Part shown: positions 34,825 to 42,884 of the stretch, piece after piece
Numbering within the stretch: position 1 is the stretch's first letter
Layout of the letters: every line of letters starts with the position of its first letter
Assembly: GCF_039794105.1 (NCBI RefSeq)
Contig: NZ_JBDIWA010000009.1
Location: 40,787-104,786 of the forward strand
Length of the DNA stretch: 64,000 bases
Direction of reading: 5' to 3'
DNA from: Kuenenia sp039794105
Lineage (GTDB): Bacteria > Planctomycetota > Brocadiia > Brocadiales > Brocadiaceae
The notes under the pieces: generated by a model
What the model saw: only the letters and a program-made list of their open reading frames with translations
The model's database searches: none
Told to the model about the DNA's origin: nothing
Position numbers and translations under genes: made by a program

Positions 34825-34870
34825 CAAACACCGCCATTATTGGAATTTTTCAAAAACTAAAGTTTTGCCC
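34825..34870. repeat. Solo end of the GTAACACTTTAG MITE family
   Basis: The sequence ATTATTGGAATTTTTCAAAA followed by ACTAAAGTTTTGC matches the right ends of copies A and B. It abuts the greA stop. The rest of the 431-base gap (34440-34870) shows no gene. Confidence 0.5.
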
Positions 34871-37093
34871 TTATAATGCCTTTTCTATTTTTATAATATC
34901 GCAAACTATCTCGTTTTCCGGAAGTTGGATAGTGACCGTCTCACCTGTTTTTTTATTCAATAAACCTTTTCCGATTGGCGACAGATAAGAGATAATATTT
35001 TTGTCAATATCAGCATCCCAAGGGCCTAGCAGTGTATACGTTTCCGTGGTTTCTTTGTCCTTGTTTTTAATAGTTACTTTTGTGCCTGGCGAGACGATAT
35101 TCGTTTTTACAGTGTACGGCTCGATAAAAACTATCTTTTGTAAGTCCGCCTTCAATCGTTCCGCCTTTTCAATCAACTGTGCCTGTTTTTCACGCGCCGC
35201 CTGATATTCTGCGTTTTCTCTGAGATCACCGCGACTGATAGCCTCTCCGAGGTCACGCGCATTTTCAGCAAATTGAATATTCATAATGTGGTCGAGTTCC
35301 TTCTTCTGCTTTTCGTATCCCTGTTTTGTAACATAGATTTTATTTTCATCCAAGGTGAGTATTTCGGGTTTTTTAATCATCTCTGGAAAACGGTCGCGAA
35401 TAACGCTTTCAATGGAAATTTTAAACCAATCTTCAATGCATTTACTGCCCGAAACTACATTATACATGCCGGCTGCATTGGATTCTGTCAAATGGTTTAT
35501 GGCATAATCGGTTCCTTTTTCCTCTAACAGACCTTTGATTTTATTAAATATCGATCTGATATTTCCGTCACGTCCCTTTTGCATTTTAAAGTAAATATTA
35601 TTTATCAGTTCTATTAGTTGAATGAAAAGTGTTCCTGAATTAATATTCGCATAAAGATCCGGAAAACGTCCGTAAAAATTGTTTTTGCAAAACCAGAAAT
35701 AGTGTTCCGGGTATGCATTAAACTGTGAAAATATTTTTTGAGAAACATTATTTAATGCACCCTGCCTGTTCTCATTAATAAGCTCCTTAATGATAAACTC
35801 CCAAAGATGGCTACTTTGGTCAAAAAATATGCTGACAAATTCATCTTGCCAATGTTCCGGGTATATTTTTTTGATTCTGTTAAGAACGTGTTTTTTATAC
35901 TCTAATATGCATATGTTACCGATTAGTTTTGATAGATTGTCGGAGTTTTTAATAACGGTTTCAATCATATCCTTGTAATTTGCAGGGCATTCGTTCAGCA
36001 TAATTTGCACTTGTTCGGCAAGGAGAAGGCATTCAATAACGGCGGAAGGATGTGTGTCCTTTAATTTTTCAGCTTCTTGTGTAAAGAGTGACTTGATTTT
36101 CTGTAAGGTTTCTTTGCATTTTTCAGCATTCTTTCCCTCGGCTAGGTATTTTCGGGCAGATTCTATTTCTTTGTAAATTTCCCCGGATTGAGTGAGCGTA
36201 TTAATAATTTCCTGATGCGTCGTCAATGGTTTTGTCCTGATTTCCAGAAGGGCAGTGGTTGGCGCGCCTTCGGTAAACTGGAGGTACGGGTCTTTTAGTA
36301 TCAGTTTTTTCGCCTTTGTCCACCATTTGCTCCATGCTGATGGCGGTAAGAGTCCTGCCATGAGTTGTTCTTTTATATTGTTTAACGTAGCCTTGCCATG
36401 AAAATGTTTTAAGGCAAGCCTGATCAAACCCACAGGATCTTCATCAATCATTCTGTTCAAAATGTCTTTTTGGCAATACATCATTGCCCGCAAACTATCC
36501 TTTTCCAGTTTCTGTAAAATATCAGAAGCAATCTTTAGGGCAATTCCATGGTTGTTTTTCTTCTCAAAATCAATGTGAATCTTCTCTCCATCCGGATCAA
36601 AAGAAACCACTTTGCCAACTCCCCAACTCTTATGATATACGTAATCCCCTTGTTCAAACATAAAATACTTTTCCAGCATTTTGAGAGATGCGGCAATCTC
36701 CGGGGATGTTTCGATATTGGATTTACTAATGAATAGGCTTGCATAGGGTTTTTCTTTGTAGATATTGGCGTAACAAGCGGCAAATTTTGAGGCAAGTCCC
36801 TTTTCCTTTGGAAAATATTTCAATATATACTTCAAAACTTCCAATAGATCATGATACGCATTTTTCTCGCTGTAGTAAGATTCCAACATAATTAGAAAAT
36901 CATGCGCAAACTTCTTTTCCCGTCTTGTAAGTAAATTGATAATATGCAGGAGCGGTTTTTTGTCGTCAATTTCCGATTCTACAATGCCTAGCCATTGCTC
37001 TTCAAGTTTATCGTATTGCTCTGTATTAACTAAATGTTCCAGCTCGGTATGCTCCATAACAGCATGATTTATCGTGGAAGGTTCATTGGACAT
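34871..37093 (-). CDS. greA: Transcription elongation factor GreA with giant N-terminal extension
   Basis: The C-terminal 155 residues (from about 585) form a complete GreA: a coiled coil with RDLGEAISRGDLRENAEYQAA, where the acidic tip residues enter the polymerase channel, then the FKBP-like domain with SPGTKVTIKNKD and SPIGKGLLNKKTGETVTI. GreA rescues backtracked RNA polymerase. The preceding 580 residues are helical with a beta-rich segment near 150-200 (YVYHKSWGVGKVVSFDPDGE) resembling a CarD/Tudor-like fold. Long GreA proteins with such an extension are known in Chlamydiae and planctomycetes. Usual GreA is about 158 residues, so this protein is nearly five times longer. A MITE-like end lies just downstream. 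Confidence 0.9.
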   Translation of the reverse strand: MSNEPSTINHAVMEHTELEHLVNTEQYDKLEEQWLGIVESEIDDKKPLLHIINLLTRREKKFAHDFLIMLESYYSEKNAYHDLLEVLKYILKYFPKEKGLASKFAACYANIYKEKPYASLFISKSNIETSPEIAASLKMLEKYFMFEQGDYVYHKSWGVGKVVSFDPDGEKIHIDFEKKNNHGIALKIASDILQKLEKDSLRAMMYCQKDILNRMIDEDPVGLIRLALKHFHGKATLNNIKEQLMAGLLPPSAWSKWWTKAKKLILKDPYLQFTEGAPTTALLEIRTKPLTTHQEIINTLTQSGEIYKEIESARKYLAEGKNAEKCKETLQKIKSLFTQEAEKLKDTHPSAVIECLLLAEQVQIMLNECPANYKDMIETVIKNSDNLSKLIGNICILEYKKHVLNRIKKIYPEHWQDEFVSIFFDQSSHLWEFIIKELINENRQGALNNVSQKIFSQFNAYPEHYFWFCKNNFYGRFPDLYANINSGTLFIQLIELINNIYFKMQKGRDGNIRSIFNKIKGLLEEKGTDYAINHLTESNAAGMYNVVSGSKCIEDWFKISIESVIRDRFPEMIKKPEILTLDENKIYVTKQGYEKQKKELDHIMNIQFAENARDLGEAISRGDLRENAEYQAAREKQAQLIEKAERLKADLQKIVFIEPYTVKTNIVSPGTKVTIKNKDKETTETYTLLGPWDADIDKNIISYLSPIGKGLLNKKTGETVTIQLPENEIVCDIIKIEKAL

Positions 37094-37348
37094 TCTCGGT
37101 TCTCCTGGTTTACGGATTTTATTGTGAATACTCTACTTTAGGGCTTCGGCAACTTTGTTTGCGACCACACCACATGGCGGTGCGAGGCGTTTACTAATGT
37201 TGCGTCCCGGTAGAGCCTTATGTTTTCGGCGGCAAATGCTTCGCCCCTGCAGAAAAACAGCTATTCATTTACGGAAAAACGTATCCCCCATTTTTCGCAG
37301 GAATGATGCTTTAGTGCTTTTCGGGTGAAAGTACTATATATAATAATA

Positions 37349-37377
37349 TTGACAATAGGCATTTAAATCAATATGTT
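37349..37377 (+). promoter_or_regulatory. Candidate sigma-70 promoter for glycerate kinase
   Basis: TTGACA at 37349-37354 and TATGTT at 37372-37377 are separated by 17 bases. It is the best match in the 393-base divergent gap between greA and the kinase gene. Confidence 0.4.
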
Positions 37378-37486
37378 ATTTTTCCTGAAAGCAAAAATAT
37401 CCGTTGATTGCCGGTAAAATGGTTTCATTAACAGGCATTAACACAGGGATATGTTTTGCAAAATGTATTTATTTGTGAAGACGATT

Positions 37487-38815
37487 ATGAATACCTCCGA
37501 ATCATTAAGAAAAGATGCGTTGCAAATTTATTTTGCGGGTTTACATGCTGTCGAAGCCGATGCCTGCATACGAAAATACATGGCGGTAAAGGAGAATAGT
37601 CTAACTATTGGAGGAAAAACGTACGATCTTGGCAAATATAATAATATTTATCTTACAGGGTTTGGAAAGGTGAGCGGGTTTATGGCTGCGGAGGTTGAAA
37701 AACTGCTGGGGGATAAAATAAAAAAGGGGTTGGTAAATGTTCGTTATGGTTATACTACACCATGCAAATACGTTAAACTTAACCCTGCAGGACATCCTAT
37801 TCCAGACTCATCAGGCATTAATGGCACAAAAGAAATCGTCGATATTGCAAAAGAGGCAAATGAAGAAGACCTGGTGTTTTGTTTGATTTCAGGCGGCGGG
37901 TCGGCGCTGTTTGAATTGCCTTATGCAGGAATTTCCCTTGAAGAAATCAAGGAAATTACTGCTTCGTTATTGAAATGCGGCGCTACTATTGATGAAATGA
38001 ATGCCATACGTAAACATCTTTCCATGGTAAAGGGGGGGCGTTTTGCAGGCTTGTGCAAGGCGGAGATGGTATCTGTTATATTGTCAGATGTAATAAATGA
38101 TCCTTTAGAAACGATCGCTTCCGGAGCGACATCGCCGGACCCCAGTACTTTTCAGGACTGTGAGTGGATATTGAACAAGTACAATTTACATCATAAGATT
38201 CCAGTTTCCATACAGCAACACATTCAAAACGGGATCCACGGCTACATAGAAGAAACGCCGAAGCCCGGCGATAAAATATTTGACAGGGTAAGCAATATTA
38301 TCATCGGCAATAATCGCACGGCGCTGGCTGCATCGAAGGAAAAAGGTGAACTACTGGGGTATAATACGGTTATTTTATCTTCCTGCATAAAAGGCGAGGC
38401 CAGGGAAATAGCAAAGGTTTTTGGAGCAATTGCACGGGAAATCCATGCTTCCGGCTGCCCTGTTGAGCGTCCTGCGTGTATTATCGCAGGCGGGGAGTCT
38501 ACGGTAACAGTAAAAGGCGATGGTTTGGGCGGTAGGAGTCAGGAATTTTCCTTGTCTGCAGCAATAGAAATTGATGGATTGGCAGATACCGTAATATTAA
38601 GCGCGGGAACGGATGGCACGGATGGCAACACTGAAGCCGCTGGGGCAATGGTGGATGGCACTACCGGCATGAATGCAAAGAACAAAAAATTACATCCGGA
38701 AAAATATCTTCTTAATAACGATTCATTTTCTTTTTTCAAAGAGACAAATGAGATCATTGTTACGGGACCTACGAAAACAAATGTGATGGATATTATGCTG
38801 CTGCTGGTTAAATAG
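37487..38815 (+). CDS. Glycerate 2-kinase (GckA/MOFRL family)
   Basis: It phosphorylates D-glycerate to 2-phosphoglycerate, feeding glycolysis or recovering carbon from glycolate or serine breakdown. The 442-residue protein has the GckA/TtuD pattern: YLTGFGKVSGFMAAEVE, NPAGHPIPD, LISGGGSALFELP and MNAIRKHLSMVKGGRFAG. Its C-terminal MOFRL domain has IIAGGESTV, GGRSQEFSL, SAGTDGTDGNTEAAGA and a final IIVTGPTKTNVMD. An ATG 12 codons upstream (37451) is possible. The later one gives the usual N-terminus SLRKDALQIYFAGLHAV. Confidence 0.92.
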   Translation: MNTSESLRKDALQIYFAGLHAVEADACIRKYMAVKENSLTIGGKTYDLGKYNNIYLTGFGKVSGFMAAEVEKLLGDKIKKGLVNVRYGYTTPCKYVKLNPAGHPIPDSSGINGTKEIVDIAKEANEEDLVFCLISGGGSALFELPYAGISLEEIKEITASLLKCGATIDEMNAIRKHLSMVKGGRFAGLCKAEMVSVILSDVINDPLETIASGATSPDPSTFQDCEWILNKYNLHHKIPVSIQQHIQNGIHGYIEETPKPGDKIFDRVSNIIIGNNRTALAASKEKGELLGYNTVILSSCIKGEAREIAKVFGAIAREIHASGCPVERPACIIAGGESTVTVKGDGLGGRSQEFSLSAAIEIDGLADTVILSAGTDGTDGNTEAAGAMVDGTTGMNAKNKKLHPEKYLLNNDSFSFFKETNEIIVTGPTKTNVMDIMLLLVK

Positions 38816-38859
38816 TGGTTGGCGCATCGGCGGAGCATTTGGTCGTTTGGGTATGAATG

Positions 38860-38940
38860 CATTTATGCCAATTTATAGCAAATGCTTTGCCCCCCTACTT
38901 TAAAAAAAACTACATTCTTACCCAATTATAACAATCATGG
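38860..38940. repeat. Degenerate right end of the GTAACACTTTAG MITE family
   Basis: AAATGCTTTGCCCCCCTACT followed by TTAAAAAAAACTACATTCTTAC resembles the right half of copy A. The remaining gene-free stretch up to 39215 shows nothing recognised. Confidence 0.4.
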
Positions 38941-39215
38941 TTTAAATCAACCGTTTTCTGAAGCAACCAATGATATCAAAAACACCATCCACACAATCGA
39001 TAAAAGCTGTACATTTCCTATTATTAAATAGTTATGAAATACTTTTCCCGACAAATATTTTTAGGCATGCTACGTGCGATTAGTTCTACTTATCTAAATT
39101 ATTTATTATGAATACTTTACTCATAATTAATGTTTTTGGGATCTAATAATATACCGGGACCGGCTTAAAAATGTTTTAGTAAACCGTAATATCATTATTT
39201 TAATCGTAAAGCAGC

Positions 39216-39440
39216 ATGTGTAGTCAAATAAATAAGATTTTAGAAAAGCAAGCGCTCATGCAGTGCTTAAAATTAAGAAATTTCGCAAGGACAAGGCTTT
39301 TCGAAAAAGGAAATTTTTTGGCTATAGCAAAAAGAGAATACATGGCATTTTTACCGGTCCCGGCCCAATGTAACCAAATTAGCCTTCAATGGTACGTTTT
39401 TTTATTTCAATGCCGTGAAAGATTTGGGGAGCTAACATAA
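39216..39440 (+). CDS. Hypothetical small protein upstream of the cytochrome gene
   Basis: A 74-residue open frame rich in Cys, Phe and Arg with no recognised motif. Its TAA overlaps the ATG of the cytochrome gene (TAATG), which would allow translational coupling. It has no clear ribosome site and may be spurious. Confidence 0.25.
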   Translation: MCSQINKILEKQALMQCLKLRNFARTRLFEKGNFLAIAKREYMAFLPVPAQCNQISLQWYVFLFQCRERFGELT

Positions 39441-40420
39441 TGTGTTTTTATTCAGTTAAATTATATTGCATCTTTACGGCACTATTGTGTATGCCTTTTT
39501 TATTTCATTCCGAAGGCATCTGTCAAAACTTTGCGGTAAATGGAGAGTTGCAAAAAGAGGGGAAGGAAGGAAGCAGAAAAGACAGTATCATCCGAAAAGA
39601 GTCATTAATCATTAAGGACAAAAGGGTTTATATAAAGACGGTAATAGACCAGGGTTCTAAACATCTTACGGATCATAACCGATATAAAGAAATGCTGTAT
39701 TTGCTGCCGAAAGAAATCGTCTTTGATGATATGAGCAATCGCATTTATTATTATACGGAAGGTACAGAAATCGAAGTTGGACAATCGAAGAATTTTTTAG
39801 GATTTATACCTTACATAGGATTGTCCGATGGGGTAAGAATTATAAGCTCCCCTACTGATGCGAAATTATTGATTTCGCTAAACAACAAAGCCTTTTCCAA
39901 ATCGGTGATACATTCTGATGAAAGTATGGATAAAACATTGAGCAAAAAATGCGGGCAATGCCATCTTTTGGAATATATTTTTTCACACAAAGATTGGACG
40001 GAGGAAGACGTCCTGCACGCATTTAATCGGCTGCAAATGGAATCTGAAGAAAAATTCACAAAAGATGAGCTTGAAATAATAAATGTATTCAAAAAATACC
40101 AGCTTGGTGAAATTGACAGGGAGAAACTGAATGAGTTTCATTCCTTAAAAGACCTGGCGGAAAGTGATATTAAAACAGTCACAGAAAGCATTTATACGAA
40201 CAATTGCATCCCATGTCATAGTCCGTCAAAATTGGATGACATTACATTGTTATATTCAAAGCAAAGGTGCAAAAGCATTGTCGAGAGAATGAGGGAAAAA
40301 GAACCTTCTCTTTTTTTGGATACCGACATGAACAGGCTGGCTGTTTATTTGTGGGAAATAAAGCTTAAACCTTGTGAAAATTATAGTCAAACAAACAAGG
40401 GTTTAGTCATTAGTCATTAG
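39440..40420 (+). CDS. Exported di-haem c-type cytochrome
   Basis: The 326-residue protein has a signal peptide (YCIFTALLCMPFLFHSEGIC) and two haem-attachment motifs, CGQCH (171-175) and CIPCH (256-260), each followed by a helical region. It is therefore a periplasmic electron carrier or haem sensor. Residues 30-150 have no haem motif and look beta-rich (YIKTVIDQGSKHLTD). The last residues NKGLVISH and the stop are encoded by a TTAGTCA heptad repeat, so the true C-terminus may have been altered by repeat invasion. GGGGAG precedes the ATG. Partner unknown. Confidence 0.8.
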   Translation: MCFYSVKLYCIFTALLCMPFLFHSEGICQNFAVNGELQKEGKEGSRKDSIIRKESLIIKDKRVYIKTVIDQGSKHLTDHNRYKEMLYLLPKEIVFDDMSNRIYYYTEGTEIEVGQSKNFLGFIPYIGLSDGVRIISSPTDAKLLISLNNKAFSKSVIHSDESMDKTLSKKCGQCHLLEYIFSHKDWTEEDVLHAFNRLQMESEEKFTKDELEIINVFKKYQLGEIDREKLNEFHSLKDLAESDIKTVTESIYTNNCIPCHSPSKLDDITLLYSKQRCKSIVERMREKEPSLFLDTDMNRLAVYLWEIKLKPCENYSQTNKGLVISH

Positions 40421-40479
40421 TCATTAGTCATTAGTCATTAGTCATTAGTCATTAGTCATTAGTCATTGGTCATTGGTCG
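40403..40479. repeat. Heptanucleotide minisatellite (TTAGTCA)
   Basis: About nine TTAGTCA units followed by TTGGTCA units. It supplies the stop codon of the cytochrome gene. AATCTGTGC-type and TTTCGTATTTC repeats follow up to about 40560. Confidence 0.9.
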
Positions 40480-40690
40480 GCTTGTAACAAATTTTTTAAT
40501 CTGTGCAATCTGCGTAATCTGTGGCTCCCTTTTCGTATTTCATTTTTCGTATTTCGTAATAAGGAGGTGAAAAATGACGTAATCCAGTTAATCAGGTCTG
40601 TATTCCATGTTAGCATAACCAATCAGTTTTAGTTTGGGCGATGGGTAGTATTGCAGATAAGAATAAAACACATTTTAAAAGGAGATGGAA

Positions 40691-42028
40691 ATGAGAAAAG
40701 GAGTGTACATCGGCCTCTCATCGGTTTTCTTATTATCGATGCTGGCGGTCTTCGCATCAAATGTGATGGCAGATGATGCGTCGAATATTGATAAAGGAGA
40801 CCATGCGTGGATGTTAGTATCTACCGCTTTTGTATTAATCATGACGCCTGGCCTCGCCTTGTTCTACGGCGGCATGGTACGCGCAAAAAACATGGTAAAT
40901 ACCTTGTGGTTGAGCTTTATTTGCATGGGCATCGTTAGCGTGACGTGGGTGCTTTGGGGCTACAGTCTGAGTTTTGCTCCCGGATGTTGGTTTATTGGTG
41001 GTCTTCAGTGGTGTGGCCTAGGGGCAGGCCTGGTTGGACAGGCGCCGAGCGATCTTTACGCATCAACAATTCCTCATTTAACATTTATGATGTTTCAGGG
41101 CATGTTTGCGATTATCACCCCGGCATTGATGACAGGCGCATTTGCCGAGAGAATGAAATTTAATGCATGGCTTCTCCTGATGCTATTGTGGTGCGCCATC
41201 GTTTATCCCCCCTTAGCGCACTGGGTATGGTCATCAGAAGGCTGGCTTCTTGCCATAGATTCTCTGGATTTTGCCGGAGGGACGGTAGTTCATATTTGTT
41301 CCGGAGCCTCCGCACTTGCCGTAATTCTGTTTTTAGGGAAACGCAAAGGATATCCAAAACAAGTAAAACCACCGCATAATCTGCCTTTTGTTATGCTGGG
41401 TACCGGTTTACTGTGGTTTGGCTGGTTTGGTTTCAACGCCGGCAGCGCAGTAGCCGCCGACGGATTGGCCGCAAACGCATTTGTTGTCACCAACACTGCA
41501 GCAGCCGCAGCAGCAACAACATGGTCCCTCATAGAATGGGCATTCCACAAGAAACCTTCCATACTTGGCGCATGTTCCGGAGCGGTAGCCGGACTGGTTG
41601 CAATAACTCCGGCAGCAGGCTTTGTAGGGCCTATGGCCGCCATAGGTATAGGTGTTCCGGCTGCAATTTTATGCTACCTCGCCGTAGCAAAAATGAAGAA
41701 GGCTTTGGGTTATGATGACGCATTGGATGTTATTGGGGTACATGCCGTTGGCGGAACATGGGGAGCATTCGCAACCGGGCTTTTTGCCGATTCACTGGTA
41801 AATCCTGCGGCGCCAAACGGTTTATTTCATGGAAATCCTTCCCTGTTAGGAAAGCAAATTATAGGAATATTTGCCGCATGGGCATGGGCATTTTGCATTA
41901 CCGGCCTTTTAACATGGTTTGTAAAATCAGTCGTGGGCTTGAGGCCGACAGAAGCCGAAGAAGACACCGGCATGGACCTTACACAACACAAAGAGGTTTC
42001 ATATCACTATTATGAAGCACAGAGCTAA
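40691..42028 (+). CDS. amtB: Ammonium transporter AmtB
   Basis: A trimeric inner-membrane channel for ammonium/ammonia. The 445-residue protein has a cleavable signal peptide (residues 1-28, ending NVMA) and 11 membrane segments. It carries the Amt motifs AFVLIMTPGLALFYGGMVR, FAGGTVVHICSGASAL (first pore His) and DVIGVHAVGGTWGA (second pore His). The GGAG at 40681 favours the ATG at 40691 over one two codons upstream. It is followed by the PII gene glnK 85 bases later, the usual regulatory pair. In an ammonium-oxidising lifestyle such transporters would supply substrate, but they are common in all bacteria. Confidence 0.96.
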   Translation: MRKGVYIGLSSVFLLSMLAVFASNVMADDASNIDKGDHAWMLVSTAFVLIMTPGLALFYGGMVRAKNMVNTLWLSFICMGIVSVTWVLWGYSLSFAPGCWFIGGLQWCGLGAGLVGQAPSDLYASTIPHLTFMMFQGMFAIITPALMTGAFAERMKFNAWLLLMLLWCAIVYPPLAHWVWSSEGWLLAIDSLDFAGGTVVHICSGASALAVILFLGKRKGYPKQVKPPHNLPFVMLGTGLLWFGWFGFNAGSAVAADGLAANAFVVTNTAAAAAATTWSLIEWAFHKKPSILGACSGAVAGLVAITPAAGFVGPMAAIGIGVPAAILCYLAVAKMKKALGYDDALDVIGVHAVGGTWGAFATGLFADSLVNPAAPNGLFHGNPSLLGKQIIGIFAAWAWAFCITGLLTWFVKSVVGLRPTEAEEDTGMDLTQHKEVSYHYYEAQS

Positions 42029-42113
42029 TTTACTATTTGTACGGCACAAAGCGTACAAAATGATCAGATAAACAGGTATCTGGACATTTTTAATTGTTAA
42101 AGGAGAATCATGA

Positions 42114-42452
42114 ATGAAGAAGATTGAGGCCATAATAAGACCGGAGAGACTCAGCATTGTTAAAGATTCACTGGAAGATTCTGGCTATCCTGGCATGACT
42201 GTCACCGACGTAAAAGGACATGGATCACAGAAAGGCATTACGGAACAATGGCGAGGCAGAACATACAGGGTGGATTTGCTGGCAAAGGTTAAAGTTGAAA
42301 TTGTTGTTGCAGACCAGGATGTGGATAAGGTCGTAGATTGCATCAAAAAAGAGGCGCAAACGGGCAGTATCGGCGACGGGAAGATATTTATTTCCCCAAT
42401 TGACGATATCCACCGTATACGTACCGGAGAGAGCGGCGAAGCGGCTATTTAG
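42114..42452 (+). CDS. glnK: Nitrogen regulatory PII protein (GlnK/GlnB)
   Basis: A 112-residue trimeric signal protein that senses 2-oxoglutarate and ATP/ADP and blocks AmtB when nitrogen is plentiful. It starts MKKIEAIIRPERL. The T-loop keeps Tyr51 in WRGRTYRVDLLAKVKVEIVV, the usual uridylylation site. The B-loop QTGSIGDGKIFI and C-loop RIRTGESGEAAI are intact. Its place directly after amtB marks it as GlnK rather than a separate GlnB. AGGAGAA precedes the ATG. Confidence 0.95.
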   Translation: MKKIEAIIRPERLSIVKDSLEDSGYPGMTVTDVKGHGSQKGITEQWRGRTYRVDLLAKVKVEIVVADQDVDKVVDCIKKEAQTGSIGDGKIFISPIDDIHRIRTGESGEAAI

Positions 42453-42487
42453 CAACGGCTAACATTTGATTTATTGCTTGTCGTAAA

Positions 42488-42529
42488 AAAACAGGTGTTG
42501 AATATCTAAAGATTCAACACCTGTTTTAA
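42488..42529 (+). terminator. Rho-independent terminator after amtB-glnK
   Basis: A 14-base perfect stem AACAGGTGTTGAAT / ATTCAACACCTGTT with an eight-base loop, followed by TTTTAAT. Runs of A precede it, so it could work in both directions. It ends the amtB-glnK transcript. Confidence 0.85.
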
Positions 42530-42555
42530 TAGAGTCAAACAAATCGTAATAATTT

Positions 42556-42775
42556 GTAACAATTTAGTCTTTTGAAAAAGCAAAAACGCTCGTTCCCAAA
42601 CTCCGGCTTCCGATGCAATTACGTTCCCAAGTAGCGGCAAGGCATGCCTTGCCGCTACTTGGGAACGAGAACGAACCAGACTGCCCTTCATCATAGAGCG
42701 AAGAACCTCTTCGCTCTACATTTATTCCCCATTATGTTAATGCCTGGACATATTTTCAAAAAATTAAAGTGTTAT
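42556..42775. mobile_element. MITE-like element (copy D) enclosing a perfect 46-bp palindrome
   Basis: The ends GTAACAATTTAGTCTTTTGA and ...TTTTCAAAAAATTAAAGTGTTAT are inverted. The interior includes a perfect palindrome at 42622-42667 (arm CGTTCCCAAGTAGCGGCAAG). It lies right behind the glnK terminator. Confidence 0.6.
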
Positions 42776-42884
42776 CTTATTTTTTATACCAGAAAATGCT
42801 TTGCTTCCCCTATAATCTAATGAATGTATTGGATGTTTCTTTCCAGGAAACTCAATAGAAATTACTGATTGTTTAAATCCCCTT

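Noticed and set aside
40640..40690. Sigma-54 promoter in front of amtB
   Set aside because: GG and GC elements near TTTGGGCGATGGGTAG have the wrong spacing for a -24/-12 promoter.
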